In this document: piece after piece, positions 55,041 to 64,000 of the stretch
Layout of the letters: every line of letters begins with the position of its first letter
How positions within the stretch are numbered: the stretch's first letter is position 1
Assembly: GCA_019009955.1 (NCBI GenBank)
Contig: CM032228.1
Span: 203,656,501 to 203,720,500 of the forward strand
Length of the DNA stretch: 64,000 bases
Source of the DNA: Riptortus pedestris
Lineage: Eukaryota; Arthropoda; Insecta; Hemiptera; Alydidae
Direction of reading: 5' to 3'
Position numbers and translations under genes: made by a program
Notes under the pieces: generated by a model
What the model was told of the DNA's origin: nothing
Databases searched by the model: none
The model's input: only the letters and a program-made list of their open reading frames with translations

Positions 55041-55603
55041 TTTATTCTCTGCAAATATTGGTGGCATGGTCAGGTAAATTTTAATTTCCCAAGATCAAGT
55101 AATTTATAATATAATTAATAATATGTAACTAATAAGACGTCATGCTTTATAAAAGCTACCTCACCGGTTGTCTCAATTTGTGAAAATACGAAATAATATG
55201 TTCATAAATCCTTAACAGGATTTAACAGCCGCAGCTAACAATATAAAACTCCAGTACTCGCACTTGTAATCAATAACCCTTTATCATTAACTATATTTCA
55301 AAAAAATATGGTATTATATTTATACTACGAGGTTACCTTCTTTATAGTGAACGACTCACTTCCGAGCGAGTCACCGCTACAAATATTTTTAAGAATATTA
55401 CCGCATTAATTTATTTACATACCTTATTCGATAAGCTCATTGTACTTCTGGACTATTGCATTCACTTCAAGCCTCTGGCCGTTTACATGATTAGGCGGTG
55501 GTAACCCGAAGCAGGTTGTTAGGTAATATAAATCGATTATTTAAAGCGTCAAAAACCGAAACTGAACATGCATCAGTTCACCGTATTAACAATAAAAGAA
55601 AAT
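55041..55603. other. Anonymous AT-rich DNA
   Basis: No gene or repeat recognised. Confidence 0.5.
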
Positions 55604-55950
55604 AAAAGGCCGGCACGAAGGGGTTGCGAAAACTAAGCACATTTCCCACTCGATAGATGACACACTGATGATCTCATCTCACCGTTTATTCTCTATTTCT
55701 AAGTAAAAACCCGATGAGTAGGGGACTGAAGGCTGAAAACCACGAAACCGCGAATAACTCACTTAAAATTTGTTACGAAAAAATGTATCGAACAACTACT
55801 GCACCAGTAGTGTACAAGATTGGTACTACACCATTTTTCATTCCGATTCAAATTTACAGAGATATTTTCCTCTAACACCCCCCCCCCAATCCAGTTCAGA
55901 TTTCAGCCACTAACGAATATGATTTTTAGTGTTGAGTGAAATGGTCTTCT
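55604..55950 (+). mobile_element. HINE relic, third M2 type, 5' half
   Basis: 5' end AAAAGGCCGGCACGAAGGGG, AAAACTAAGCACATTTCCCA. M2 with GATGACACACTGATGATCTC (shared with 29300), AAAACCCGATGAGTAGGGGA, then M3 (AAGATTGGTACTACACCAT, a C-run, AGATTTCAGCCACTAACGAA). Confidence 0.6.
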
Positions 55951-56094
55951 AGTCAATTTCATCGGTTTTTTCTTCTGGTCTTCTACATCGGATTGCTAAT
56001 TCACTCTTCTGGAGAAAATAAATGTCTCTGACAAGTTTAACATAACCTTAACATAATTTAAATTTTAAAATGAGTGGGGGGGGGGGGCTAGTCT

Positions 56095-56205
56095 TTTGAC
56101 ACTGTAGCGATCAAAATTTTCGTTTGATCGTTAACAATCTCGTCATTTAAAAGTTTTATACAACACTAAAGATCAACCGTCGACGGAAAAAATTGGTATC
56201 CATTA
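56095..56205 (-). mobile_element. HINE M3 scrap
   Basis: TGTAGCGATCAAAATTTTCG, TTTGATCGTTAACAATCTCG and AAAGATCAACCGTCGACGG match the slot-side start of M3, inverted relative to 55604-55950. Confidence 0.5.
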
Positions 56206-57761
56206 TTATGATTGTTATGGCCCATAATGTTTTTTACAATGAATAGGTAAAAAAACATTATTCTGTCTCTAAAAACTTTCCGAGCAACGCCGAACATTTT
56301 ATGAAATTTTTCTATAATTGCGTCCCTTAAGGGAACACAAGGATTTTTTACCATTTGCTAATAACAGTAAAGCCAATAGCATTGAATATTAATAACGAAA
56401 GAGTTATTGAACTCATTGAAGGAAAATTATAATTGCAATAAATTAAGGAATTACAAAAATTGAATAATAAAAATATAAATAGTTATTCACTTTTTCAGTG
56501 GCCATATTTGAAGTGGAAGTTGTACCTATTGAAATGTGTCTATTGGTGGTCACTTGGTAAATAACATTATTAAATTAAAGATATGAAACATCTATGCAAA
56601 TAATATTTTTCCTACAGGACTATAATAAGACATCTTATTATCTGACTTAGAGTTGCTGAGTTTAATCATTTAATTGAGTCGAATCTGGGATAGGATGCGT
56701 TTCGTACATTCAAACTTCTCTCAGTCATGTGTTACGGCTTCATATATGTGTGTGTGTGTGTGTGGAAATTTTAGCGGACTTGTTTTCCTAATGCTACTAG
56801 GTGAGAACAGTCTGAACAAGCAATTTTCCTTATAAGAAACAAAAAGCCATTTTTTGGGAACCTAGGTCCTCCGGAGTACAAAAGGGACTTCAGTAACAGA
56901 ACGACTATTAATTCTAATCACGTATTTTGTACATATGTATGAGTAAAATGCTAGTCGAATTCCCCAAAGTGTTTATCAGCAATAGGACGACTCAGGAATA
57001 CTAATTTTATTCAAACCAGATGGAACTTTCTTTAGGCTCTATGAGAGTTTAACCTGTAAAATTAGTGATATCACTGTAAAATTCCTGTAATGTATTTTCT
57101 CATTTTGATAGTAATTGTTTGCGTTTAATCTAGATTTTTAACATTACTAAGTCTTATTAATGAGTCTTGTAAACTAATAAAAGTTTACAATTTTAAATAT
57201 AGCCCTATAATATTGAAAATGCCACGATCTTATTTCGTTTTACCAGTTTAATTTATCTTTCTACTTTCAGAAACTCATCAACATTACTCTGAAGATGAAT
57301 CATATATATTTTTTATATAAGTATGTGTGTTAAGCGTCGGAGCATATTGTCTATACATGCACTACCTATATTTAGTAAAATATACAAGTGAGTCGGTATA
57401 TCATGTTGTCTCCACTCTGGAAACATTTTTTTTTTAAGTTCAGAAAGTACATCTATATCGTTCTTGAAGTAAGTTGAGAGTGAGTAAGTAATGATTGTTC
57501 TATTCTTAGTCTGGTAAGTATCCCCTCATCTCATCTCGTCATCGGACTTGAAGGCTAGGCTTGCACAATGTTACTAATTTATGTTGGTCTGCTTGAGGAC
57601 TGTAACTGAATCAATTATTAGAAGTCATATAAATCACACTAACAAGTTATTTAATGTATGCTAATGTTCTATGCTCTTGGGCATTGTTATCCCTTATCAG
57701 ACGATAGTAATTAACCGCCTGATAAGAGAATTGGGCGTATTTGTGAATGGGGAATGAGTAA
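56206..57761. other. 1.5 kb anonymous AT-rich DNA
   Basis: Contains a short (GT)n at 56749-56763. No gene recognised; the 62-codon minus frame 56166-56354 is unsupported. Confidence 0.5.
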
Positions 57762-58073
57762 GTGCGAGGGAAAGGTCAGTGGTCTATAGGACAGGTGAAA
57801 GGGAGTGGGTATCCGGTAGGGAAAGTGGTTGTTCAAGACTGCTTGTTACACAAGAAGAAGGCATCGCACGCAGATGGCCATGAACTCCGCCTCTCTTGTC
57901 AACTCACTTACGGTGACAATTTCCCTGTACAATCAAGTAACAGAATAATTTCAAGAATAGTAACAGCTACTGAAGTACTTGTGTTTGAAGTATCGCTCAA
58001 GGCTCAGAGGGTTGTATGTCACAACGAAAAAGATGGTCAATTGTACTTAAAGATTAGCAGTAACTATGATTAA
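57762..58073 (+). other. Unrecognised 103-codon open reading frame
   Basis: Encodes a polar, fairly well-mixed protein (LRLSCQLTYGDNFPVQSSN, IISRIVTATEVLVFEVSLKA) lying in less AT-rich DNA. Codon composition looks less random than in neighbouring frames. There is no signal peptide, membrane segment or motif I recognise. It could be an exon, a retroelement scrap (a copia-like relic lies 700 bp downstream) or chance. Confidence 0.25.
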
Positions 58074-58224
58074 TTTTGAGATAGTCGACGAAATAGAATT
58101 TTGTAAGAAACAAAAAAAAAACTAGTAAATAACTACTCTTGTAAGCTCTTAAAACAAAGAAGAGCGAAACTATAACTCTATTAGGACATTATGAATAAGG
58201 GCAAGGTAACGAAAAGAGAAGGCC

Positions 58225-58325
58225 CAGCTTTGCCATATGCTTAAGGTTTCAATCAATGTGGAAAACTTTGAATCGTGGTTTCGATTCCCGCGGGTGCAAA
58301 GGTAATTTAGTGATAAAGTCACTAC
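58225..58325 (+). repeat. SINE head fragment, degenerate
   Basis: GGTTTCGATTCCCGCGGGTG (B-box) and CAAAGGTAATTTAGTGATAA match the SINE head and early body. The A-box side is decayed and the rest is missing. Confidence 0.6.
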
Positions 58326-58754
58326 AATCTAAAAATAAAATAATTCTGATGTGTACATTTGGCGTACTTGCAATCCTCGTAAATTAAATAAACATAATGA
58401 TTTTCTACAATTTATTTAAAGTTATTTCATTTGAATTCAATATATGATCCTTCATACCAATGCTCCGGATCGAAACATTTCATTTATAGATCATTTTATA
58501 ATGAAAAAGGACGTATACAAACCTTAATAGCTTTAATAGTACCGAGAAGGTTCTCTAGTGTATTTAGTACAAAAGAGGAGGCGCAGAACTAAATGAAACG
58601 ACAGTCCTAATATGAAATTTAATAATTCTAAGGCTAATGGTTTTTGACGTATGCGAGATAAGTACATGAATACATACGAAATCTCAAAACTCACTAATAA
58701 TAATTCAACAAACTGAAATTCAGTAATATTTTACAAGTGTACTTGTTGCGTTGT

Positions 58755-58915
58755 GTGTGACTAACACTTCCTCAACAACATCTTCTGATGGTTAAAAGAC
58801 ATCACAAAGCTTAAGAACTGTTTGCGGAAACATTTTGATATTAAACAGCTAGAACCACTAGGATGTCTGAAGAAGTCATTATTCAAATCTAGGAAAGCTG
58901 ATGACGAGAAAAAAT
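58755..58915 (+). pseudogene. Ty1/copia reverse-transcriptase relic
   Basis: The frame LKDITKLKNCLRKHFDIKQL (then EPLG) keeps the spacing of the copia segment DI-KLK--L---F-MKDLG that follows the YVDD catalytic box. Upstream, FLNNIF could be a mutated YVDD box. A stop separates the two and another ends the frame at about 58918. Only about 50 residues are recognisable, and no LTR or integrase is seen. Family assignment is from remembered consensus. Confidence 0.48.
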
Positions 58916-58920
58916 AATGT

Positions 58921-59206
58921 AATTTAACTTTGTCATAAGTGCCTAATGGAGAAATACGTGCTAGACCTCTGGACAGTGAAAGTCATCCTTTTAGGTCCAG
59001 CAGGAGTAATATCCTGAGAGAACTTGAACCCTAAAAGATCTTGGAACGATATCTGGATGGATCAACAAAATCTCTTGTTCAAGAAGCTTCAATGGTGTTC
59101 TCTCATCTAATAGAAAAATAGGATAAAAAAGAGCTTTGTGGTCATTTAATTATTTATTGCTTTTGGTACTTCCTATTAATGCTGATTATGAAAAAGGGAA
59201 AGCCTT
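58921..59206. other. Anonymous DNA
   Basis: Possibly more decayed copia sequence; nothing specific can be shown. Confidence 0.4.
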
Positions 59207-59333
59207 TTAGCAGATTTCCCGTAAGGGAAATAAGCTATTGAGGTCGTACTCATAACGCTATTTTCGAAATTTTTCTTCAAATATCCATCGATCCTACCTA
59301 GGAGATGACGAAAATGAGGTCCGTTCAAAACTG

Positions 59334-59386
<53 letters not shown>

Positions 59387-59800
59387 TACAATGATTGTTT
59401 AATCGTTACTAAACTCGATATTTAGTCGTTTTATGTAAAAAGAAAGATCAAGTTCGTTAACGGCTGAAATCGGACCAGGGGGAGGAGGGTTAGAGGGGGA
59501 GAATTTTGAAACTTTGAAATATCTCAGTTACTATTCGTCGGATCAAAAAAATGTATAGAATCAATCTTGTAGCAAATTAAATGTGCTCTACAACATATAC
59601 ATTTATTCCCTATCTTGAATGTTAACCGAGATATTTGCATTTTTATTAAATCGGGGCGCCTAACGGACGAGGGTTACTTTCCCGCCAAAAGCTAGCTCGG
59701 CTGTTTCCTTCACTGGCTCGGCTCTCGTGAAATTTCTCTATTGTAAAACTTCACGTGGGAAATCAGCTTAGTTTGCGCAGCCCCTGCGTGACGGACTTTT
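59207..59800 (-). mobile_element. HINE, complete, M2 of the CTAACGGACGAG type
   Basis: CTGCTAA end at 59207, near-perfect palindrome, M5, (TA)n 59338-59386, M3 59388-59645, then GCGCCTAACGGACGAGGGTT, CCCGCCAAAAGCTAGCTCGG and TTCACTGGCTCGGCTCTCGT (shared with 32640-32700), and the intact 5' end with the hairpin (CGCAGCCCCTGCG) at 59776-59788. Confidence 0.83.
59338..59386. repeat. (TA)n in HINE central slot
   Basis: About 24 TA units after CTGTATATACA. Confidence 0.96.
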
Positions 59801-60786
59801 TTTTTAAATGTTAGGCAAAGGCTCTCACAAAAGACAACCGTCTAATTGTTGTAGTTTGGAATCGTAGTTGTTAGATTCCCGATCCAGTGTTTACGTTTCT
59901 AGTATATGTAGTTCAAAATTATCTGCTTACAATGCAAATACTTAAGTCCAAAGTCTGTTGCTTATACATGAACTTTTGGCTTAAGACTTTCTGAGTCATT
60001 GAATATGTGCCTCATGCATTAGACATTCTGATTCCGAATTCTGTTGGTGTTTACTTAGCCTGTATCAGCTGTGTCTCACACCTGGTCCTGTGTACAACGC
60101 TGAAGATATACGAATTTGCATATATCTCGGTAGAGTTAATTTCCCTTTTGAAGTTTCCTCCAAACGTCAGTCCTGTTAGAATAATTGAATGGGTTGAATT
60201 CTAATATTGCTTGTTGGCAGACATATCCATGACTCATGTTCTATTTTTAGGTTCGCGTTCCCGATGTCGAACTAGTTAGATACCCGTGCATTAAGGAAGT
60301 GTTGTTATTCCTTGTAGATGAAAGAATCCAGTATGCATTTCATACTCATAAAAATAATATTTGTTCAACTTCTCTTTTGTTAAAAAAAAAAAAAAAAAAG
60401 AGTAAGTTACCATAAATTAACCGCTTATTGCAGTGTGTTCCTTGAAAATGGTGGAAGTAAGGGAAAGCGAGAAAAAGAGAAAAGAAGAGTGTAAGATAGA
60501 GAAATCGTAAACATTTTAATGGTTGAAGCTGTGATAGAATAATAACCACCAATCTCAAATGGTTAACTAGTATACGCTACTCGAGAAATTCCTATCCAAC
60601 ATCACTCCACCATAGTAGGCTATTTATAAATCTGTTACATTAAACATTATGAATAAAACTAAAAATCTTATGATATCAAAAATATTAAATAAAATAACTT
60701 ACGTTCAGCTCTTACTATAAAATAAGTAAAGGATTGTATGGCCTGTAACGTTAACTAAGTCTCAAATCTATTTGTTTATTTTAAAT
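59801..60786. other. Anonymous DNA
   Basis: The frames 60007-60204 and 60346-60558 (minus, with a poly-Phe stretch from a poly-A run) are unsupported. No repeat recognised. Confidence 0.5.
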
Positions 60787-61520
60787 TATTAGCAGATTTA
60801 TCTTAAGGGAAGTGCGCTATTGAGGCTGTCAAGAAAAGGATTCTATTTTCCATCGACCTAACCAAGAGATTGCAAATAAGGCCCGTTCAATATTATATAC
60901 ATACATGCATTTACACGCGTGCACCCGCACACATTTGTCTATGGCCGTTTTAGTAATAATTCTTTGTCGTTATCAAAATCGACATTTTAGCCTTTCATTT
61001 GAAACAAATATCGAGTTCGTTAAATGTAAAAATCTAGGAAAATCGATAATATAAACTCGCTCCGTTAATACTGATTCGGTTCGAAATATTGTGTAGGTCA
61101 ACTGTCGCTTGTTGTACGTTTCTTCTTTATCTAGAATAATATCTGAGATATTTGCAGGTTTTAGCCTTCTCTGAACCTCGAGTCTTACTCATCCTATATT
61201 TCAAATAAGCTGAAATATCATTATACATCTTATTTATACCATGAAAATTATATATAGTTTTTAACGGATGCACTACATTTTTTGTTCTATATACTTTTTC
61301 GCTGTTGAGAATATTAAGGGATTTATACGTATTTTTCGTTTCCAGAGATCAGTTAACCTCCCACTTCTACTTATGTTAGTTTCAATTTTTAGCAACTTTA
61401 TCACCAATCAACATATGTCTTGCGGTTACGTGACTTTTTATAAGTGGAAAAGTAAAAAGAAAATGAGATCGAGATGAAATCAGCGTACCTTGCAGCACGT
61501 AGAAAATCTGCTTATCAGGA
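60787..61520 (-). mobile_element. Old HINE with two M3-like blocks
   Basis: 3' end TTAGCAGATTTATCTTAAGG, M5 in decayed form, a slot with mixed TA/CA dinucleotides (60893-60935), M3 60940-61165 (TTCGTTAAATGTAAAAATC, GATTCGGTTCGAAATATTG), then a linker. A second M3-like end follows (TTCTATATACTTTTTCGCTG, TTGAGAATATTAAGGGA), with 5' end scraps (GCACGTAGAAAATCTGCTTA). Confidence 0.6.
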
Positions 61521-62079
61521 GTAGTGTGGACTCTATTTTACAATTTTCTTTTTGTCGTGAAATTTCTGGCGGTATTTCTGGCTCGTCAGGTATGTTGGAG
61601 CTGATAGTGTCGAGGCAGAAGTGAAGAAGATTATGTTGGCGCCTTCCACAGCCTCTGATCTGTATTCAGCTGTATCGGGAACTGCGTGTTTATACTGGCA
61701 GCCACCTTACTATTTGTTATTCAGCTCCTGAATCTACGACCACCTTCCATCCCATTCACTTCCTTAAAGTCTCTCCTCTTACTCATGATTTCTATTATTT
61801 TGACAAGTTGGCAAGGTGCCCATTCTCTTATGCCATTAATGGATTTTCCTTGGCCTCTTCCATTCACGAATAGATGCCCATAAGACCCAATTTTTTTTAC
61901 GAAGTTTATGTCTTTCATTAGTTACTACTTTATATCTTGTGCTTCAATTCTTCCATAAAAGTTCTGAAATGGCTTATTTCAGCCTACCGCTTTTTCTGCT
62001 ACTTTTCCCAAAAGGAACTATACATTTCACTTTCCCACCTTACAGAATTACCCTTTATGAGCTATTTAGGCTGTAATGT
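61521..62079. other. Anonymous DNA
   Basis: Overlapping frames on both strands at 61686-61918 have no recognised domain. No repeat recognised. Confidence 0.5.
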
Positions 62080-63410
62080 TGACAGCATTGTCAAAAACGT
62101 TTCTTTGAATCTTCATGAATCTAAGCTAGGAGATAACCAAAATTAGGTCCGTTTAAGAATTGTAAGTATATATGTGTCTGCTCTTGTGCGTGTTATTTAT
62201 TACTCTATTTATTTATTTTTTTAAGCCATTCGAAACTTAGACGATGTTGCTAATTTAAATTAAAAAAAAAGATAAAAGATGAAGATGTAACTACTAATAG
62301 AAGTATACAAAAACGCAACATATAGAGCAAAAACACACAATATAGAACAAAAACGCAACATATATAACAAAAACACAACATATAGACAAAAAACGCAAGA
62401 TACAGAACAAAACGCAACATATAGAGCAAAAACACAAAATATAGAAAAAAAACGCAAAATACATTACAAAAACGCAACATATATAACAAAAACAAAACAT
62501 ATAGAAAAAAATGCAAGATACAAAACAAAACGCAACATATAGAGCAAAAACACAAAATATAGACAAAAAACGCAAAATACATAACAAAAACGCAACATAT
62601 ATGACAAAAACACAACATATAGAAACAAATGCAAGATACAGAACAAAACGCGACATATAGAGCAAAAACACAAAATATAGACAAAAAACGCAAAATACAC
62701 AACAAAAACGCAACATATATGACAAAAACACAACATATAGAAACAAATGCAAGATACAGAACAAAACGCGACATATAGAGCAAAAACACAAAATATAGAA
62801 CAAAAACGCAACATATATAACAAAAACACAAAACATACAAAAAAACGCAAGATTCAAAACAAAAACGCAACATATAGAAGAAAGACGTAAAAAAATATTA
62901 AATAAAAATACGTGAACAGAAGAATATTATTCGTATCACTCTAGCGGTCGTAATTGTTTTTTCATTGTTACCTAACTCAATATTTATAGGTTTCATGCAA
63001 TTTTCAAGCTGAAATTGGGCCAGTAGGAAGGGGCAGGGGCAAAAAAAATGCCAACTACCCCTTTTATGTGTTGTACATCAGTGCTATGCCGCCAATATTA
63101 TTGCAAATTTAATTACTTGCAATTGTTGCTCTTTATATTTTTTATGAAATTTTACTGGCCTAGATATGTACAGTATATATATGCTAACCTAAATATATGA
63201 CTTTTGTTTACTTTTAACTTTTATGTAAACCTCCCTCTCCTTCTAGTGGGTTTTTCTTTTGAGCTACTGTACATCTCATATCCAACTTAGATTTCAGGTC
63301 TTGTTTACATATAATTCATATTACAGAAGAAGTGGAGATTAAACTGTGTCTGGTCAATAGTGTGTCCTGTAGAATAAGAAAGTTTGCTTATTTTACTCAG
63401 CCCATTCTAA
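62080..63410 (-). mobile_element. HINE with a higher-order satellite in the central slot
   Basis: M5 scrap at 62080-62165 (CGTTTCTTTGAATCTTCATG, GGAGATAACCAAAATTAGG, TCCGTTTAAGAATTG). The tandem array 62300-62880 comes next. M3 follows at 62938-63200 (CACTCTAGCGGTCGTAATTG, TTGTTACCTAACTCAATATT, TTCAAGCTGAAATTGGGCC). Linker and 5' scraps (CTTTTATGTAAACCTCCC, AGTTTGCTTATTTTACTCAG, CCCA) extend to about 63405. The order M5, array, M3 is the same as in (TA)n copies. Confidence 0.65.
62300..62880. repeat. Higher-order tandem repeat: 20-bp monomers in 6-monomer (118-bp) units
   Basis: Monomers of 19-20 bp of the form GCAACATATAGAGCAAAAAC fall into six types A-F. Units are 62315-62413 (A-B-D-E-F, 99 bp); 62414-62531, 62532-62649 and 62650-62767 (A-B-C-D-E-F, 118 bp each); and 62768-62866 (A-B-D-E-F, 99 bp), with a partial A at 62867-62880. 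Monomer C is missing from both outer units. One strand is nearly T-free apart from TAT, so all three minus frames stay open (207, 187 and 128 codons). Those frames are repeat translation, not genes. Confidence 0.93.
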
Positions 63411-63535
63411 ACATTATTCTTAAATAAAATCTTTAAATAAATTCATTAAATAAAATCCTTAGTCCCACCCTTGCTAGAAAAGGGTGGTAACCTGTAGATA
63501 AGCTTAGTTGCAAACAGTGGACGTTAATAAATAAT
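63411..63535 (+). repeat. SINE 3' fragment
   Basis: AATAAATTCATTAAATAAAA, TCCTTAGTCCCACCCTTGCT, AGAAAAGGGTGGTAACCTGT, AGATAAGCTTAGTTGCAAAC and AGTGGACGTTAATAAATAA follow the SINE 3' body, with a 15-bp deletion before TTAGTTGC. The head is missing. Confidence 0.82.
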
Positions 63536-64000
63536 TTAATTGAATAAATTACAATTAATTAATAAATTATTTGAATAAGGACAAATTATGATGGAATGAG
63601 TGCCCTGAAAAGATTTTGTAAATAAAGTAAAAGAATATTCCATGTCATTAACGTCATTTAATAGCTGTTTTTAGCATATCGTGTTATTTGTTCATCCAAC
63701 GTCTTGCAAGACAAGCCGAATACACAATTGGTTGTAAAATATTCAACGAGCCAGGTAGAAGAGGTTATTAAGCTGTTCTGGGATAGCTGTCAAGACTCCC
63801 ACTACTTTCACTGCGAGCGAAGCCTTTGACAGGCCTTCGCCGTGGATGAAGATTAAACCTGTCACTATTAGAGTTTGGCCTAGGCTTTATGCGTGAAAAT
63901 CACCGACTATTATTGGATTGGGATCGATCACAGTGTTGCCTTTCACTGTCACTGCCTCCTAGATTCGCGTGTCCAATTCACCGTTTCCGATTGATTTGCC
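63536..64000. other. Anonymous DNA; possible LINE endonuclease scrap
   Basis: Around 63900-63930 the minus strand reads PNPIIVGDFHA before a stop, which resembles the GDFNA box of LINE apurinic endonucleases. Nothing around it extends the similarity, so it stays a note. Confidence 0.3.

Noticed and set aside
9690..59386. Regularly spaced repeats suggesting a CRISPR-like array
   Set aside because: Spacing is irregular, units are hundreds of bp on both strands, the DNA is eukaryotic, and the repeats are transposon copies.
61686..61918. 65-codon frames on both strands in a GC-richer patch
   Set aside because: Mutually antisense with no recognised domain.
62250..62873. Three overlapping minus-strand frames of 207, 187 and 128 codons encoding Phe/Cys/Tyr/Leu-rich membrane-like proteins
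   Set aside because: All three frames are open because the higher-order tandem array has no stop triplets on that strand. The proteins are repeat translation.
63895..63935. PIIVGDFHA on the minus strand, like a LINE endonuclease GDFNA box
   Set aside because: Only about ten residues fit, and a stop and unrelated sequence follow. Too short to call.

Overview
This window looks like intergenic or heterochromatin-like DNA from an invertebrate animal, most likely an arthropod. I infer that from its AT-richness, the near absence of credible host coding sequence, and its mix of transposons: tRNA-derived SINEs, Penelope-like elements (PLEs) with GIY-YIG endonuclease, Jockey/I-type LINE tails with RNase H, a Merlin DNA transposon, and one dominant short repeat family. 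The species cannot be fixed from sequence alone. I found no complete cellular gene, no tRNA or rRNA gene and no CRISPR array. Nearly every open reading frame over 60 codons is transposon debris, microsatellite translation or unsupported.

The dominant component is a non-autonomous repeat present in about 30 copies on both strands, covering by hand count about a quarter to 30% of the window. Its layout matches a Helitron/Helentron-associated element (HINE, DINE-1-like). The 5' end is AAAAGTCCGTC followed by a CGCAG-GGG-CTGCG hairpin and a subterminal AGCAGATTTCCC. The 3' end is a palindrome (TTTCCCTTAAGGGAAA) followed by TCTGCTAA, so the two ends share a subterminal inverted repeat. No target-site duplication is seen. 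I call the parts M1 (5' end), M2 (variable 5' half, at least three versions), M3 (about 250-310 bp core containing AAATGCAAATATCTCGGTTA), a central tandem-repeat slot, and M5 (3' end, about 130 bp). Near-complete copies lie at 7823-8656(-), 9145-9902(+), 13573-14303(-), 14304-15230(-), 27557-28528(-), 31082-32772(-), 39605-40280(-), 49083-50075(-), 50793-51410(-), 51436-52158(+) and 59207-59800(-). Short versions retaining both ends lie at 26957-27245, 37854-38119 and 48481-48556.

Region by region: 0-7 kb is mostly anonymous AT-rich DNA with a possible PLE C-terminus, a (GT)n(GA)n tract and an old HINE relic. A near-perfect PLE palindrome with two hammerhead-like motifs lies at 6.9-7.2 kb. 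From 7.8 to 20 kb there are clustered HINEs, SINEs, a LINE tail and a PLE tail. From 20 to 25.4 kb comes a run of coding transposon fragments: two LINE RNase H/zinc-knuckle tails, a Merlin element with intact 28-bp inverted repeats and 8-bp duplication, a third LINE tail, and a PLE with GIY-YIG endonuclease and an inverted partial copy. From 26 to 46 kb HINEs of several subfamilies alternate with SINEs and anonymous DNA. From 46 to 53 kb there is a candidate Tc1/mariner-like MITE, duplicated HINE-plus-flank segments and a head-to-head HINE pair. From 53 to 64 kb there is a Ty1/copia relic, more HINEs and, at 62.3-62.9 kb, a higher-order satellite in the slot that holds (TA)n in other HINE copies.

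The strongest candidates for something undescribed are this HINE family (modular 5' halves, 1-3 copies of M3, central slot with (TA)n or a higher-order satellite, a recurrent stop-free frame), the in-frame core-deleted Merlin transposase between intact ends, and the palindromic PLE remnants with hammerhead-like motifs.
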